From Planctomycetota bacterium (GTDB taxonomy: Bacteria; Planctomycetota; UBA1135): DNA of 39,085 nucleotides. The position numbers were made by a program, and so were the translations under genes. The stretch lies in NCBI GenBank assembly GCA_021776795.1, contig JAJFFC010000025.1:1-39085 (forward strand), written 5' to 3'. Shown here piece by piece: positions 25,039-33,490 of this stretch (the first letter of the stretch is position 1; each line of letters opens with the position of its first letter). The notes beneath the pieces were generated by a model. The model was given only the letters and a program-made list of their open reading frames with translations. It was not told where the DNA came from and did no database searches.

Positions 25039-25805
25039 CGCACCAACTCCAAGCGACGCCCATTGCGTTTAGCCCGACGCAGCAAAGTTGGCGAGCGCAA
25101 GGACTCTAAAGCCGTAGCAATCGCTTCTCCTTCTGAAGTGGGCGCTTGAGCATGTTCGGCCATGCGCTCTCGCAATGCGGCAATGGCACGACTGGCACGC
25201 ACAAAATGCCGCCCGCCAATCATGGCTTCGATTTCTCGATCGGTAGCCTTGATTTCCTCAATCAAGCTTTCGGCGGAGTCGCGCCATGCTTGGGCAGAAC
25301 GCTCCGCCGCTTCCCAGGAGCACAAGGTGATTTGCACTCGGGTAATCCATTCGCGGCCATCATTTTGGTAACGCAAGCTTGCACCAGGACAATCACGCGC
25401 GCGCCGATAGTCAACTAAGGCCGTGGCATAGCGACCTTCGCGCCGACTCAAGTGCGCCAACTCCAACAGCGCCCGAGGCCGCCAATCCACCCCAACAGTG
25501 GCGAACTCGAGCACTTCTTCAAAGGCACCGCGAGCGGCACCAGCTTCTTCCATGCCGCGCAGCAACTCACCACGGCGAAAAGCTGCTTCGGCTATCACCG
25601 CCCGCGCTCGCGGGAAGTACTGACGCACCGCGCGATAAGCACTCACCGCCTGTTGTTGCTGTTCAAGCTTTTTCTCTCCACGCAAACCGGCAACAGCACC
25701 CTGCGCTTCCCGCGCCCAAGCCAACTGAGCTTCGGCGCTTTCCTGCTTGGGCACTTCCTCACCAGCCAATGCCGCCACCACACTCAGCATAAGTTCCAGA
25801 ATCAT
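25035..25805 (-). CDS. Exported helical (TPR-like) protein coupled to an ECF sigma factor
   Basis: This 256-residue protein starts at ATG 25805 with a short hydrophobic leader (MILELMLSVVAALAGEE). The mature part is a run of amphipathic helix pairs (AVSAYRAVRQYFPRA, AAFRRGELLRGMEEAG, ALLELAHLSRREGRYATAL), as in tetratricopeptide repeats, and ends with a basic region (LLRRAKRNGRRLELVR). Its ATG overlaps the sigma-factor stop in an ATGA, so the two are translated together. That arrangement often pairs a sigma factor with its regulator, but this protein has no recognisable anti-sigma or zinc-binding anti-sigma motif. Function unknown. Confidence 0.75.
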   Translation of the reverse strand: MILELMLSVVAALAGEEVPKQESAEAQLAWAREAQGAVAGLRGEKKLEQQQQAVSAYRAVRQYFPRARAVIAEAAFRRGELLRGMEEAGAARGAFEEVLEFATVGVDWRPRALLELAHLSRREGRYATALVDYRRARDCPGASLRYQNDGREWITRVQITLCSWEAAERSAQAWRDSAESLIEEIKATDREIEAMIGGRHFVRASRAIAALRERMAEHAQAPTSEGEAIATALESLRSPTLLRRAKRNGRRLELVR

Positions 25806-26389
25806 GACCACGTCCCCCGCCGCGCGGCGGCTTGTTCCAAAATGCGTTCGCGCAAGCGCCGCCGCGCACGGAACAAGCGCCCCTTGATGGTGGAAGTCTT
25901 GCGCCCCTCGCGCACAGCCATGGCGGCGCAATCTAGATTCTCTTGGTAGCGCGACCACAGCATGAGCCGATCTTCGGGTGGCAAACCGGCCATGGCCATG
26001 GGTAGTTCGGCGAGCAACTCCGCGCGGTCAAACTCACCGGCTTCGGTATCTGCCAGTACACAATTATCTTCGCTTTGGCTGCGTGGGTCGACCAGCAACA
26101 GCAAAGGCAGTTGCCCACTCTGTTGCATGGGCAGTTGGCGGCGCAAAAAATCCACCGCTAGATTGCCCGCCACGCGGTAAAGCCAAGACCGCGGCTGCTT
26201 GATTTCTTTACCGTCGTGCTGGGCTTGCCATAGGCGCATCATGGCTTCTTGGGCCAACTCCTCGGCGATGGCATGGCGCCCCAGCCGTTTGAGCAACCAA
26301 CCGGTGAGCTCCTCTCGCCATTGTTGCCAGGGGTGGGCGGAAGCTGGCTGTGGGGCGGGAGCTTCCGATTGCAGTGGTCCGCGATTCAT
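25802..26389 (-). CDS. ECF-type RNA polymerase sigma factor
   Basis: This 195-residue protein has sigma region 2 (about 25-85: AIAEELAQEAMMRLWQAQ, then PRSWLYRVAGNLAVDFLRR) and region 4 (about 125-185: LPPEDRLMLWSRYQENLD, then TSTIKGRLFRARRRLRERI). Regions 1 and 3 are lacking, as in extracytoplasmic-function sigma factors. The region 4 helix-turn-helix has an unusual CAAMAVREGRKTSTIK, with an Arg-Lys-rich turn. ATG at 26389 is chosen because farther upstream starts run into the terminator of the previous gene. It is preceded by GGGAG only one base away, so initiation may be weak or another start used. Confidence 0.88.
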   Translation of the reverse strand: MNRGPLQSEAPAPQPASAHPWQQWREELTGWLLKRLGRHAIAEELAQEAMMRLWQAQHDGKEIKQPRSWLYRVAGNLAVDFLRRQLPMQQSGQLPLLLLVDPRSQSEDNCVLADTEAGEFDRAELLAELPMAMAGLPPEDRLMLWSRYQENLDCAAMAVREGRKTSTIKGRLFRARRRLRERILEQAAARRGTWS

Positions 26390-26443
26390 CTCCCTATGCC
26401 GACGCGCCGCCATCGCCCAAGACACTTTTGTGGACAACCAAGC

Positions 26444-26471
26444 AAAAAACGCGGCCCGAAGACCGCGTTTT
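26444..26471 (-). terminator. Rho-independent terminator after the TPR protein gene
   Basis: On the minus strand a 9-bp perfect stem (AAAACGCGG/CCGCGTTTT) with an 8-base loop is followed by a run of T's (complement of 26444-26449). It separates the TPR gene from the sigma-factor gene. Confidence 0.88.
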
Positions 26472-26519
26472 CCACATGAGAGTCGTCACCCTGCCCGCAG
26501 GCGGCAACGAAAAGGCCGC

Positions 26520-27623
26520 TTACATCTTGAGGTTCAACTCGTCGAAGAGGCGCTTGGTCCATGGGGACTTGGCGTATAGCTTCTTGAGGCGCGCAGCGAC
26601 CGACTTGGCACCAGAGGTATCTCCGTACCGCTTGAGCGAATCGCCGGCGTAGTACATGGCGCGAGGAGCGAGAATGACTTCTTCGCGGTAGACCGAAGCG
26701 ACCGTCAGGAAGTCGAGGATTGCGGCTTCTAGCAGCGGTTTCTGCGCGGCAAGGTCATCTTGCGCGAGTGCTTCGTGGTAGGCGCAGTCACCCAAACCAG
26801 AGATGGCTGCAGCCAAGGTGCTGGTCTCGACACTGGCTTCGTCAAGGATCGCTTCGAAACGCTGACGTGCACCGGAGTAATCCTTGGCTTCGACCAAGGC
26901 GTTGCCGACTTCCACGCGCGCACGCGCCGCCACCGTCGGGAACTGGTCGATGTTCTTCTCGGCAACTCCTTCCAGAGCTTGGGTACGCGCCTTACCCTGC
27001 AGGGCACTATCCAACAGAATCGTGCCAAGCTCGGCTTCACGCTCCCAGCGCTGCGGCAATCCTTTGGAAGCCACATCGTTGGAAAGGCGCTTGTACACCG
27101 CAGTGGCGCCAGACTTATCGCCCATCACGCGCTTGGCCTGCGCTTCCATCATCAGCGCGGGGGCGTAGAAGAAGGTGTCGGGCACATCGCTCAGCAAGCT
27201 CTGCACGGTTACCGACACACCTTTCATATCGCCAGCGGAATACTGGCACCGGGCCATGCGGAACAGGCTGTGCTGCTTGACCCATTCGTAGGTCGAGCGC
27301 TTGAGCATGCTCTCGTCTTGCAACACCTCTTCAAAGATGGTGAAGGCCACGGCAAAGTTGCCGGCGTCCATCAACTCCACACCGTACTTGTAGTCCTCTA
27401 GGGCAGTGGCGCTGAGGTCGCGGGTGACCGCAAGCACTTGCTCGGCAGGCTTACTGCCTTCGGAGCTACCGCGCTTGAAGGTGACCTCGGTAAAAGTCTC
27501 GGTGAGAATCCGGTCGACCTCTAGGGTGGTGCCGTCGGTCAGGTGAATGACGTTCTGATCCTGAGCCGTAGCGGCTGGAACCAGAGCGAAAAGGAGGAGG
27601 GCTGCGGTGAGAATGCGGGACAT
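26520..27623 (-). CDS. Exported TPR-repeat protein
   Basis: This 367-residue protein has a signal peptide (MSRILTAALLLFALVPAATA, cleaved near residue 20), a short strand-rich segment (IHLTDGTTLEVDRIL) and then helical TPR-like pairs. Examples are DYKYGVELMDAGNFAVAFTI, ALMMEAQAKRVMGDKSGATA, ARVEVGNALVEAKDYSGARQ and APRAMYYAGDSLKRYGDTSG. Such scaffolds hold envelope complexes together. The gene lies 34 bp after xdhC on the same strand and ends in a clear terminator, so it closes that unit. The binding partner is unknown. Confidence 0.82.
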   Translation of the reverse strand: MSRILTAALLLFALVPAATAQDQNVIHLTDGTTLEVDRILTETFTEVTFKRGSSEGSKPAEQVLAVTRDLSATALEDYKYGVELMDAGNFAVAFTIFEEVLQDESMLKRSTYEWVKQHSLFRMARCQYSAGDMKGVSVTVQSLLSDVPDTFFYAPALMMEAQAKRVMGDKSGATAVYKRLSNDVASKGLPQRWEREAELGTILLDSALQGKARTQALEGVAEKNIDQFPTVAARARVEVGNALVEAKDYSGARQRFEAILDEASVETSTLAAAISGLGDCAYHEALAQDDLAAQKPLLEAAILDFLTVASVYREEVILAPRAMYYAGDSLKRYGDTSGAKSVAARLKKLYAKSPWTKRLFDELNLKM

Positions 27624-27657
27624 GGGGCAGGGCCTTTAGTGGCCGCACAGGATAGCG

Positions 27658-28485
27658 TCACCCTGTGGTTTCGGGCATCTGGGGGATTTCGGCCTCCAGG
27701 CGGCCGAGGCGGCGCAGGCGCACCAGCTCGGCGACCAGGCTGACGGCAATCTCGCCGCTCGACTTGGCGCCAATGTCGAGGCCGATCGGGGTTTTGATCC
27801 CCGCCAGCCACTCGCTTTCCACGCCGAGGTCTTCCAGCATGCGGTCGAGCTGGGCCTTTTTCGCGCGCGAGCCAATCATGCCGAGGTAGCGCGGATCGAC
27901 CTTAGCCTTCCACAGTTGGTGGAGGACTTCCTGATCATCGCGGTGGCCGCGGGTGACGATCACAAGGAAGTGGTGTTGTGCCTTGCCGAGTTGCTGGATG
28001 GCCTCGGCCCAATCCATGGCTAAGCAGCGGTCGGCCTGCGGATGAGCGACGGCGTTGGCGTGCTCTTCGCGCGGGTCGGCCACCCAAATCCGAAAGTCGG
28101 CTTCGCGGGCGACGCGGGCGGTGGCGGCGGCAACATGGCCCCCACCTAAGAGCACCAAAACCGGAGGCACCACCGGCTCGGCCAAGATGGTCACTTGACC
28201 CCCGCAGATGAGGCCAGATTCGGGGACATCGGCCTGGTTGAGTCGGAAACTCTTTGTCGCGGCGCGGTCACTCGCAATGACCTCGAGCGCCATTTGGCGA
28301 ACGTCTTCTTCGACACACCCCCCGCCGACCGATCCTTGGGTACTGCCATCGGCCCGAACCAGCATTTTCATGGTTTCCTTACCAGGCGTCGAGCCGCGGG
28401 CCAGGATCACGGTGCACAGAGCAGCAGCTTCGCCAGCGCGGCGAAGGCGCACAATCTCCTCGTACAGGTCGGGGGCCGCTGCCAT
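27658..28485 (-). CDS. xdhC: XdhC/CoxI family molybdenum-cofactor insertion protein
   Basis: This 275-residue protein has the two-part XdhC layout: an N-terminal domain with GSVGGGCVEEDV (52-62) and SGLICGGQVTI (90-100), and a Rossmann-like C-terminal domain starting VLLGGGHVAAATARVA. The closing YLGMIGSRAKKAQLD motif is present. XdhC proteins bind and sulfurate molybdenum cofactor and deliver it to xanthine-dehydrogenase or CO-dehydrogenase-type enzymes. No such molybdoenzyme is in this window, so its client lies elsewhere. It starts at ATG 28485, divergent from a GNAT gene with 53 bp between starts. Confidence 0.92.
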   Translation of the reverse strand: MAAAPDLYEEIVRLRRAGEAAALCTVILARGSTPGKETMKMLVRADGSTQGSVGGGCVEEDVRQMALEVIASDRAATKSFRLNQADVPESGLICGGQVTILAEPVVPPVLVLLGGGHVAAATARVAREADFRIWVADPREEHANAVAHPQADRCLAMDWAEAIQQLGKAQHHFLVIVTRGHRDDQEVLHQLWKAKVDPRYLGMIGSRAKKAQLDRMLEDLGVESEWLAGIKTPIGLDIGAKSSGEIAVSLVAELVRLRRLGRLEAEIPQMPETTG

Positions 28486-28538
28486 CGGTGCATTCTAACG
28501 CTGAGTGATTCTTCGGTGGCATGCGCTAGGCTTTGGTC

Positions 28539-28988
28539 ATGAGTTGGCAGCTGCACCGCGCCCATATGGACGATTTAGATTCCTTGACCCCCCTGTTTGA
28601 CGGCTATCGACGCTTCTATGAACAAGTGAGTGACCCCGAGCGCGCGCGCACGTTTTTGAGCGAGCGGTTGCAGGCGGCCGACACGGTGTTGTTCTGGGCA
28701 CAACATGCAGACGGTCGTGGCGGTGGCTTTACACACCTTTTTCCGCTGTGGTCGAGCGTGCGCACGGGCCGGCTGTGGCTGCTCAATGACCTATATGTCG
28801 CTCCCGAAGCGCGGCGCCAAGGTGTGGCGCGGCTCCTGATGCAACAGGCGCTCGACTTCGCCCAGGCCGATGGCGCTTTAGGCGTCACCTTGTCGACGGC
28901 AAAGACCAATCACCAGGCTTCAGCGTTGTACCGCGACATGGGCTTCGTGCTCGACCAAGAGTTTGACAGTTATGAGCACAGCTTCTGA
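28539..28988 (+). CDS. GNAT family N-acetyltransferase
   Basis: This 149-residue protein has the complete GNAT fold signature: LHRAHMDDLDSLTPLFDGYR at the N-terminus, LWLLNDLYVAPEARRQGVAR with the acetyl-CoA pyrophosphate loop, and VTLSTAKTNHQASALYRDMG near the end. The single-domain layout resembles small-molecule or protein acetyltransferases; the acceptor cannot be predicted. ATG at 28539 is chosen over an upstream TTG. The last 17 bases overlap the start of the next gene, which suggests coupling. Confidence 0.88.
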   Translation: MSWQLHRAHMDDLDSLTPLFDGYRRFYEQVSDPERARTFLSERLQAADTVLFWAQHADGRGGGFTHLFPLWSSVRTGRLWLLNDLYVAPEARRQGVARLLMQQALDFAQADGALGVTLSTAKTNHQASALYRDMGFVLDQEFDSYEHSF

Positions 28989-29502
28989 GCCGAGCAGAGC
29001 GCGCCCATGGAAGCGTCGCCTGATGTGGACTGGGGTCCTCATCGTGACCCTTGGCTTGGTTGGCCTCGGTGTGTTTTCTGGTTTGGCCATGCAGTGGACC
29101 GAAATCCAAACCGCGGATTTGGCCGTGGCGACTGCCACCTTCCAGGCGCAGCGCGAAACCCTCGGCAGCGCACCGCCCTATCTAGACCGCGATGACCAAG
29201 GCCGCGACTTCCTGCACCATGAGCTGGAGCAGGCTGAACAGCAGGACCTCAGCACGCTCCACGCCATGGTGTGGATTGCGCCACAGGAGAAGCTGGTGCA
29301 CGTCACCATGCCGATGTGGTTCGTCCGCGCCAAAGACTTTGGCGGCAATGGGCTCACTTTGTTCCTGGCGACGGCCGATCGCGATTTGGGCGACCTCGAC
29401 CTAGAACTCGATGTTGCCGCGCTAGAACGCCGCGGCCCGGGTCTTTTGCTCGACCGAAATCTGCCAAATGGCACCATTTTCCTGGTCTGGAGCGAAGACT
29501 AG
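28972..29502 (+). CDS. Single-pass membrane protein of unknown function
   Basis: This 176-residue protein has a basic N-terminus, one membrane helix (about 22-42, LMWTGVLIVTLGLVGLGVFS) and an outer soluble domain of about 130 residues. The domain contains LHAMVWIAPQEKLVHVTMPM and ends LPNGTIFLVWSED. The helix is an uncleaved anchor rather than a signal peptide. ATG at 28972 overlaps the preceding GNAT gene by 17 bp, implying a two-gene unit. I do not recognise the family. Confidence 0.7.
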   Translation: MSTASEPSRARPWKRRLMWTGVLIVTLGLVGLGVFSGLAMQWTEIQTADLAVATATFQAQRETLGSAPPYLDRDDQGRDFLHHELEQAEQQDLSTLHAMVWIAPQEKLVHVTMPMWFVRAKDFGGNGLTLFLATADRDLGDLDLELDVAALERRGPGLLLDRNLPNGTIFLVWSED

Positions 29503-29623
29503 GCCGGAATTCGTAGATTTCGACCGTGAAACCGCGGATTACGGTTATTCTGCTGTTCCGTCGGATTGTCGTTCCCCCCTAGAGGGCGGCTTTCCGTACT
29601 TAGACTCAAGAAGAATTAGACAA

Positions 29624-30067
29624 GTGACCATTAACATCTACGTCGGTAATCTGTCCTACAACACGGACGACCGCGAACTCGAAGACATGTTCTCCCCATT
29701 CGGAGACATTACTAGCGCACGGGTCATCACTGACCGCGAAACTGGCCGTTCCAAAGGCTTCGGTTTCGTCGAAATGCCCGATAAGGAGCAGGGCGAAGCA
29801 GCAATCGCTGCATTGAACGGTACCGATGTCGGTGGCCGTGAGCTCCGCATCAACGAAGCACGCCCACGTGAGGAACGTCCTCGCAGTGGTGGTGGCGGCG
29901 GCGGCTACGGCGGCGGCGGCGGTGGCGGTGGCTATCGCGGCGGCGGTGGTGGTGGCGGCTCCCGCGGTGGCGGTGGTGGTTACGGCGGCGGCGGCGGCGG
30001 TGGAAACCGTGGCGGCGGCGGCGGTGGCGGCTACGGCGGCGGCGGTGGCGGCGGCGACCGCTGGTAA
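29624..30067 (+). CDS. RRM RNA-binding protein with glycine-rich tail
   Basis: This 147-residue protein begins with one RNA-recognition motif (residues 3-80): RNP2 is IYVGNLSY and RNP1 is KGFGFVEM, with ITDRETGRS between them. From about residue 85 it is almost pure Gly with interspersed Arg, Tyr, Ser and Asn (GGGGYGGG units), a flexible low-complexity tail. The layout matches cyanobacterial Rbp proteins and plant glycine-rich RNA-binding proteins, often cold-responsive RNA chaperones. The start is GTG at 29624, since MTINIYVGN is the usual RRM beginning and the upstream frame is unconserved. The tail DNA is a GGC/GGT repeat that may be unstable in length. A strong terminator follows. Confidence 0.9.
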   Translation: MTINIYVGNLSYNTDDRELEDMFSPFGDITSARVITDRETGRSKGFGFVEMPDKEQGEAAIAALNGTDVGGRELRINEARPREERPRSGGGGGGYGGGGGGGGYRGGGGGGGSRGGGGGYGGGGGGGNRGGGGGGGYGGGGGGGDRW

Positions 30068-30111
30068 ATCCCGCGTAGATGCGGCGGGTCGTTCTACGGC
30101 CCCATGATTCG

Positions 30112-30150
30112 AAGCGCCCTGCACCTCTATGGTGCAGGGCGCTTCCTTTT
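30112..30150 (+). terminator. Rho-independent terminator of the RRM protein gene
   Basis: A perfect 14-bp stem (AAGCGCCCTGCACC at 30112-30125, GGTGCAGGGCGCTT at 30131-30144) with loop TCTAT is followed by CCTTTT. It lies 44 bp after the stop. Confidence 0.93.
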
Positions 30151-30175
30151 GCTATCGCCCAGCGATCCTTTGGCC

Positions 30176-31285
30176 TTAGTTACCGGCGGAAAGCAACACT
30201 TCCTTGCGCAAAGGAAGGCGCAGTGCCTCGGCGCCACGGCGGACGTCGCGCCAATCACCCGGCTCGACTTCTTCACGAGATTTCTCTGGCATCAACAGAA
30301 GATCGTCGATTTGCCAGCCGTCGGCCTCGGCTTGTGAACCTGGATGGATGCCGATCGCGCGACGACCTTCTGGGGTCGGTGTAAAAAACACGGCGTAGGC
30401 AAGAAGGTCTTCGGCCGGTTGCGCTGAGCTTTGCGAGGCTTGGGCATAGAGCCTGTCGGTAGCCTGATCAAAGATCAGGGTGAACTCGCGCAGCACTTTG
30501 GTACCGACGAGCTCGGTGTCTTTGGTCAGAAAAACCACTGGGCGCGCGAAGCGTTGCGAAAGAAAGGGGTGCTCCCCCGCCAAGCGCCCGGCGTGGTTCC
30601 ACTCCAGGCCATCAATCGCCATGCCCGTGCCCACCACAATCGGATCCTGCTCCCAATCTAGCCCGCTGCCTTCGCGGAATTCGAAGCCAGAGGACGAGCC
30701 AGAGTCGAGCAACAAACGCCGTGCCTTGCCGCCGAACTCGATGCGCACAAAGGGTCGATTTTCCCGGTCCAGGGGGAAAATCACTTGGTGGTCGGGCTTA
30801 GGCAAGATTCCGGGGGTGACTTTCATTTGCCCTGCGGGGTAATCCAGCTGCACCAGCATGTCGGCGAGCGCGCCATAGCCCAGAATGCCATCGAAAGGGT
30901 GATGTAGCGCGGCTTTCAGGTGCTCCAAGTTGCGCACGCGCAGGGAAAGATTGTCGATGGTCATGGGGCCGCAAGTGGCGTCGCTGAGGTTGACACGTTT
31001 GCCCTGATTCGGCGTCCAGGAACTCACGGCGGCGAGGGAATCAGCGTCGACAAGATTGACGTTGGAACCGGTGTCAAATAGGAACCAGAGTGTGCGCGCT
31101 TCCTCGCCCTTGAGTTGAATTGGAAGGAAGAAATAGTCCTTGGTGAAATCGGCCGGCAGCAAGTGCCAGTCTTCCTCGGCGGGCATGGCGCCTTCGGGTC
31201 CGGGGCCCGCGCAAGAGGAGGCCGCACCGGACAGCAAAAGGGCAAACAGCAACCCAGGAAGCAATCGAGATTGGCGGCGTAGCAC
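30176..31285 (-). CDS. Retropepsin-like aspartic protease lipoprotein with C-terminal PDZ-like domain
   Basis: This 369-residue protein has a lipoprotein signal (ASSC, Cys25). Two aspartic-protease half sites are visible, LWFLFDTGSNVNLVD with Asp71 and RLLLDSGSSSGFEF with Asp194. The FDGILGYGALADMLVQLDY segment is typical of pepsin/retropepsin folds. The fused pair could form one active site in a single chain. Residues about 300-365 (GIHPGSQAEADGWQIDDLLL) look like a PDZ domain. The second site has Ser in place of Thr, which is allowed. Start is GTG 31285; no in-frame ATG lies nearby. It diverges from the TraB-like lipoprotein gene with only 26 bp between starts. Confidence 0.85.
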   Translation of the reverse strand: MLRRQSRLLPGLLFALLLSGAASSCAGPGPEGAMPAEEDWHLLPADFTKDYFFLPIQLKGEEARTLWFLFDTGSNVNLVDADSLAAVSSWTPNQGKRVNLSDATCGPMTIDNLSLRVRNLEHLKAALHHPFDGILGYGALADMLVQLDYPAGQMKVTPGILPKPDHQVIFPLDRENRPFVRIEFGGKARRLLLDSGSSSGFEFREGSGLDWEQDPIVVGTGMAIDGLEWNHAGRLAGEHPFLSQRFARPVVFLTKDTELVGTKVLREFTLIFDQATDRLYAQASQSSAQPAEDLLAYAVFFTPTPEGRRAIGIHPGSQAEADGWQIDDLLLMPEKSREEVEPGDWRDVRRGAEALRLPLRKEVLLSAGN

Positions 31286-31311
31286 GCAGACATCCTAGTA
31301 GAATCAGGCCA

Positions 31312-32532
31312 ATGTTTGGGCGACTCCTACGCGGCGCTGCGGCGGTACTTCCTTTGGCCTTGCTGCTCCCGGCCGCCTGTGGGCAAGCGCCGGTGCAGGA
31401 GTCGGTGCAAATGCCGGAAATGGCCCGCACCGAAATCCTGGTCTTGGGCATGATTCACGACGGCCATCAGGAAAGCGAACTTTGGGGCATCGAGCAGGTG
31501 CAGGAAAGCATTCGCCGCATCAATCCCGATGTCGTGATCACTGAAATTCCGCCCGATCGTTTGCCGGGGGTGCTGGCGTTGTGGGAACGCGAGCAACGCG
31601 TCGAAGATGACCGCGTGCTGTTGTTCCCGGAATATGTCGAAGGCTTGCTACCTCTGAGTCATGAAATGGACTTCGTGATCGAGCCGGGCGCGGGTTGGCA
31701 TCAAATGATGGCCGACTATCGCAAGATGCGCGTGGAGGCTTTTCACAATAAGGTGGCTTTTGCTGGGCAGAAAAAGGCCTACGACAAAGCTGAAGCGTGG
31801 GTCGCGGCGTGGAATGCGGCGCATCCTTTGACCGTGGCCGAAGATGACCCGCTGTATCTGCATAGCCAGCAATACGACCGCCGCACCAAGGGCGAGTTGG
31901 GTCCTTATGACCACTTTTTGAACGATGTCATCGGCCGGCCTGGTGGCTGGACCTATGTCAATGAAGAGCACTATGTGCTGATTGAGGAAGCGCTGCGCAA
32001 GCACCCAGGCAAACGCATTTTGATTACCTTTGGCGCCGGCCATAAGTATTGGTTCTTGGAGCAGTTCAAGAACTTGCCCGAGGTCGACATTCTCGAGGTG
32101 CGCCCCTACCTTCCGGGTGGTGAGGACTGGGAGCTCGATCTTCATCAGCGCGGCGTCGAAGAAGTCTACGCCGGATTAGATGATCTCGAAATCTGGCGCT
32201 CGATCATGCGCGGCGATGCGCTGTTTGCTTGGGATCGTTTGGAAGCACGACTGGACATGCCCGCGGCCGAAAAGGAAGCCTTGCTCGAATCCTGGCGCGT
32301 GCAAAAGGGCATGAACGAAAGCGAATTTCTCGGGCGTTTGTGGCTCGGCGAACCCGAGGTCGTGTGGAACATTCCCCTCGGCGGGCTAATCGTGACCATG
32401 GAGGTGCAGTGGGCGCTCCAATCCGCCGATAAAGCAGACACCCTGCGCGTGGGCTTGCGCCCCGACAACTCCTACCCGGGCGGCTTTGCTTGGCTCTTCG
32501 CCGAAATCCCGACGCCACCCCAGCATGACTGA
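31312..32532 (+). CDS. TraB/TIKI/DUF5694-like lipoprotein
   Basis: This 406-residue protein has a lipoprotein signal (LALLLPAAC, Cys23). The first strand-loop, TEILVLGMIHDGHQE, is followed by INPDVVITEIPPDRL, and a second conserved His lies in ILITFGAGHKYWFLEQF. Two His/Glu-bearing motifs in this order are typical of the TraB/PrgY/TIKI superfamily, some members of which are metal-dependent proteases or hydrolases. The C-terminal 130 residues (from about LDDLEIWRSIMRGDALF) are unassigned. It overlaps the patatin gene by 8 bp, so the two are probably co-translated. Catalytic activity is inferred, not shown. Confidence 0.7.
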   Translation: MFGRLLRGAAAVLPLALLLPAACGQAPVQESVQMPEMARTEILVLGMIHDGHQESELWGIEQVQESIRRINPDVVITEIPPDRLPGVLALWEREQRVEDDRVLLFPEYVEGLLPLSHEMDFVIEPGAGWHQMMADYRKMRVEAFHNKVAFAGQKKAYDKAEAWVAAWNAAHPLTVAEDDPLYLHSQQYDRRTKGELGPYDHFLNDVIGRPGGWTYVNEEHYVLIEEALRKHPGKRILITFGAGHKYWFLEQFKNLPEVDILEVRPYLPGGEDWELDLHQRGVEEVYAGLDDLEIWRSIMRGDALFAWDRLEARLDMPAAEKEALLESWRVQKGMNESEFLGRLWLGEPEVVWNIPLGGLIVTMEVQWALQSADKADTLRVGLRPDNSYPGGFAWLFAEIPTPPQHD

Positions 32533-33427
32533 TCACCCGCATTCGATTGATGTCGTTCTCGCCCTTGGCGGCGGCGCGGCGCGCGGCGTGGCGCACATTG
32601 GCATCTTGCAGGTATTAGCCGAACGCGGCATTCGCGTGCGCGGGATTGCGGGGACAAGTATCGGCGCGATCATCGGCGGCATGTACGCGGCCGATTGCAT
32701 GAAGCCTTTGGTCGAGTATTTATTAAAGCTCGATGCACGGCGCATGTTGCGCTTGCTCGACCCGGTGGTACCGCGTTCGGGTTTGCTTGGCGGTTCCCGC
32801 GTGGTCGACAAGATGACCGACTTTGCTGGCGATGCACAGATTGAAGATTTAGAGTTGCCCTTTGTTGCCGTAGCTGCCGATTTGCGCACCGGCCACGAAG
32901 TCTTGTTGCGCGAGGGCTCCTTAGTCGAAGCCGTGCGCGCCAGCTTCGCGATTCCAGGCGTGTTCACTCCGGTGCAGATTGGCGGACGCTGGCTAGTCGA
33001 TGGCGGCATTTCTTCACCAGTTCCGATTCGCGCCGCGCGCACGCTGTTCCCCGATCTTCCCGTGATTGCCGTCGACCTGAATAATGTCGACATGGTCTTT
33101 GAAGGCGAAGTCTTGTGCAGCCTCGATGCCCCAGAAGAAGAACGCGAACTCGGGCGCATTGAACGTCTGCTGCGCAGAATGCGCGGCGACGAAGAAAAGC
33201 GCCCCGGCATGTTGGCCAGCATCAGCGATGCGGTCACGCACATGGAGCACCGCTTGGCCCGCTTCCAGATCGCCGCCGATGAACCCGAGCTCCTGCTCGA
33301 ACCTCCGGTCTACGGCATCGGCCTCTTCGACTTCCACCGCTCCAAGTCGATCATTGAGGCTGGCCGCCGCTGCGCCGAACAAGCCTTACACGCCGATGCG
33401 GTCCATGCGCTGGCGCGGCATCGGTAA
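32525..33427 (+). CDS. Patatin-like phospholipase (RssA-like)
   Basis: This 300-residue protein has the full patatin catalytic set: oxyanion loop LALGGGAARGVAHIG (about 12-25), nucleophile elbow GIAGTSIGAIIGG with the catalytic Ser in GTSIG, and the Asp of the dyad in LVDGGISSPVPI. No signal peptide is present, so it is cytoplasmic or membrane-associated, like RssA/YchK. Such enzymes hydrolyse acyl esters of phospholipids. ATG 32525 gives the expected short N-terminus and overlaps the previous gene by 8 bp. This is the last gene before the base composition shifts to a lower GC content. Confidence 0.92.
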   Translation: MTDHPHSIDVVLALGGGAARGVAHIGILQVLAERGIRVRGIAGTSIGAIIGGMYAADCMKPLVEYLLKLDARRMLRLLDPVVPRSGLLGGSRVVDKMTDFAGDAQIEDLELPFVAVAADLRTGHEVLLREGSLVEAVRASFAIPGVFTPVQIGGRWLVDGGISSPVPIRAARTLFPDLPVIAVDLNNVDMVFEGEVLCSLDAPEEERELGRIERLLRRMRGDEEKRPGMLASISDAVTHMEHRLARFQIAADEPELLLEPPVYGIGLFDFHRSKSIIEAGRRCAEQALHADAVHALARHR

Positions 33428-33490
33428 GCTCCCCTTTTTTTTCGGGGAAACTACAATGCACTTGGTTTCAAGATTCCAGGAAACTTAGTG

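Noticed and set aside
33434..33449. CCCC-T8-CGGGG hairpin as a terminator after the patatin gene
   Set aside because: The stem is short and the T run is in the loop, not after the stem.
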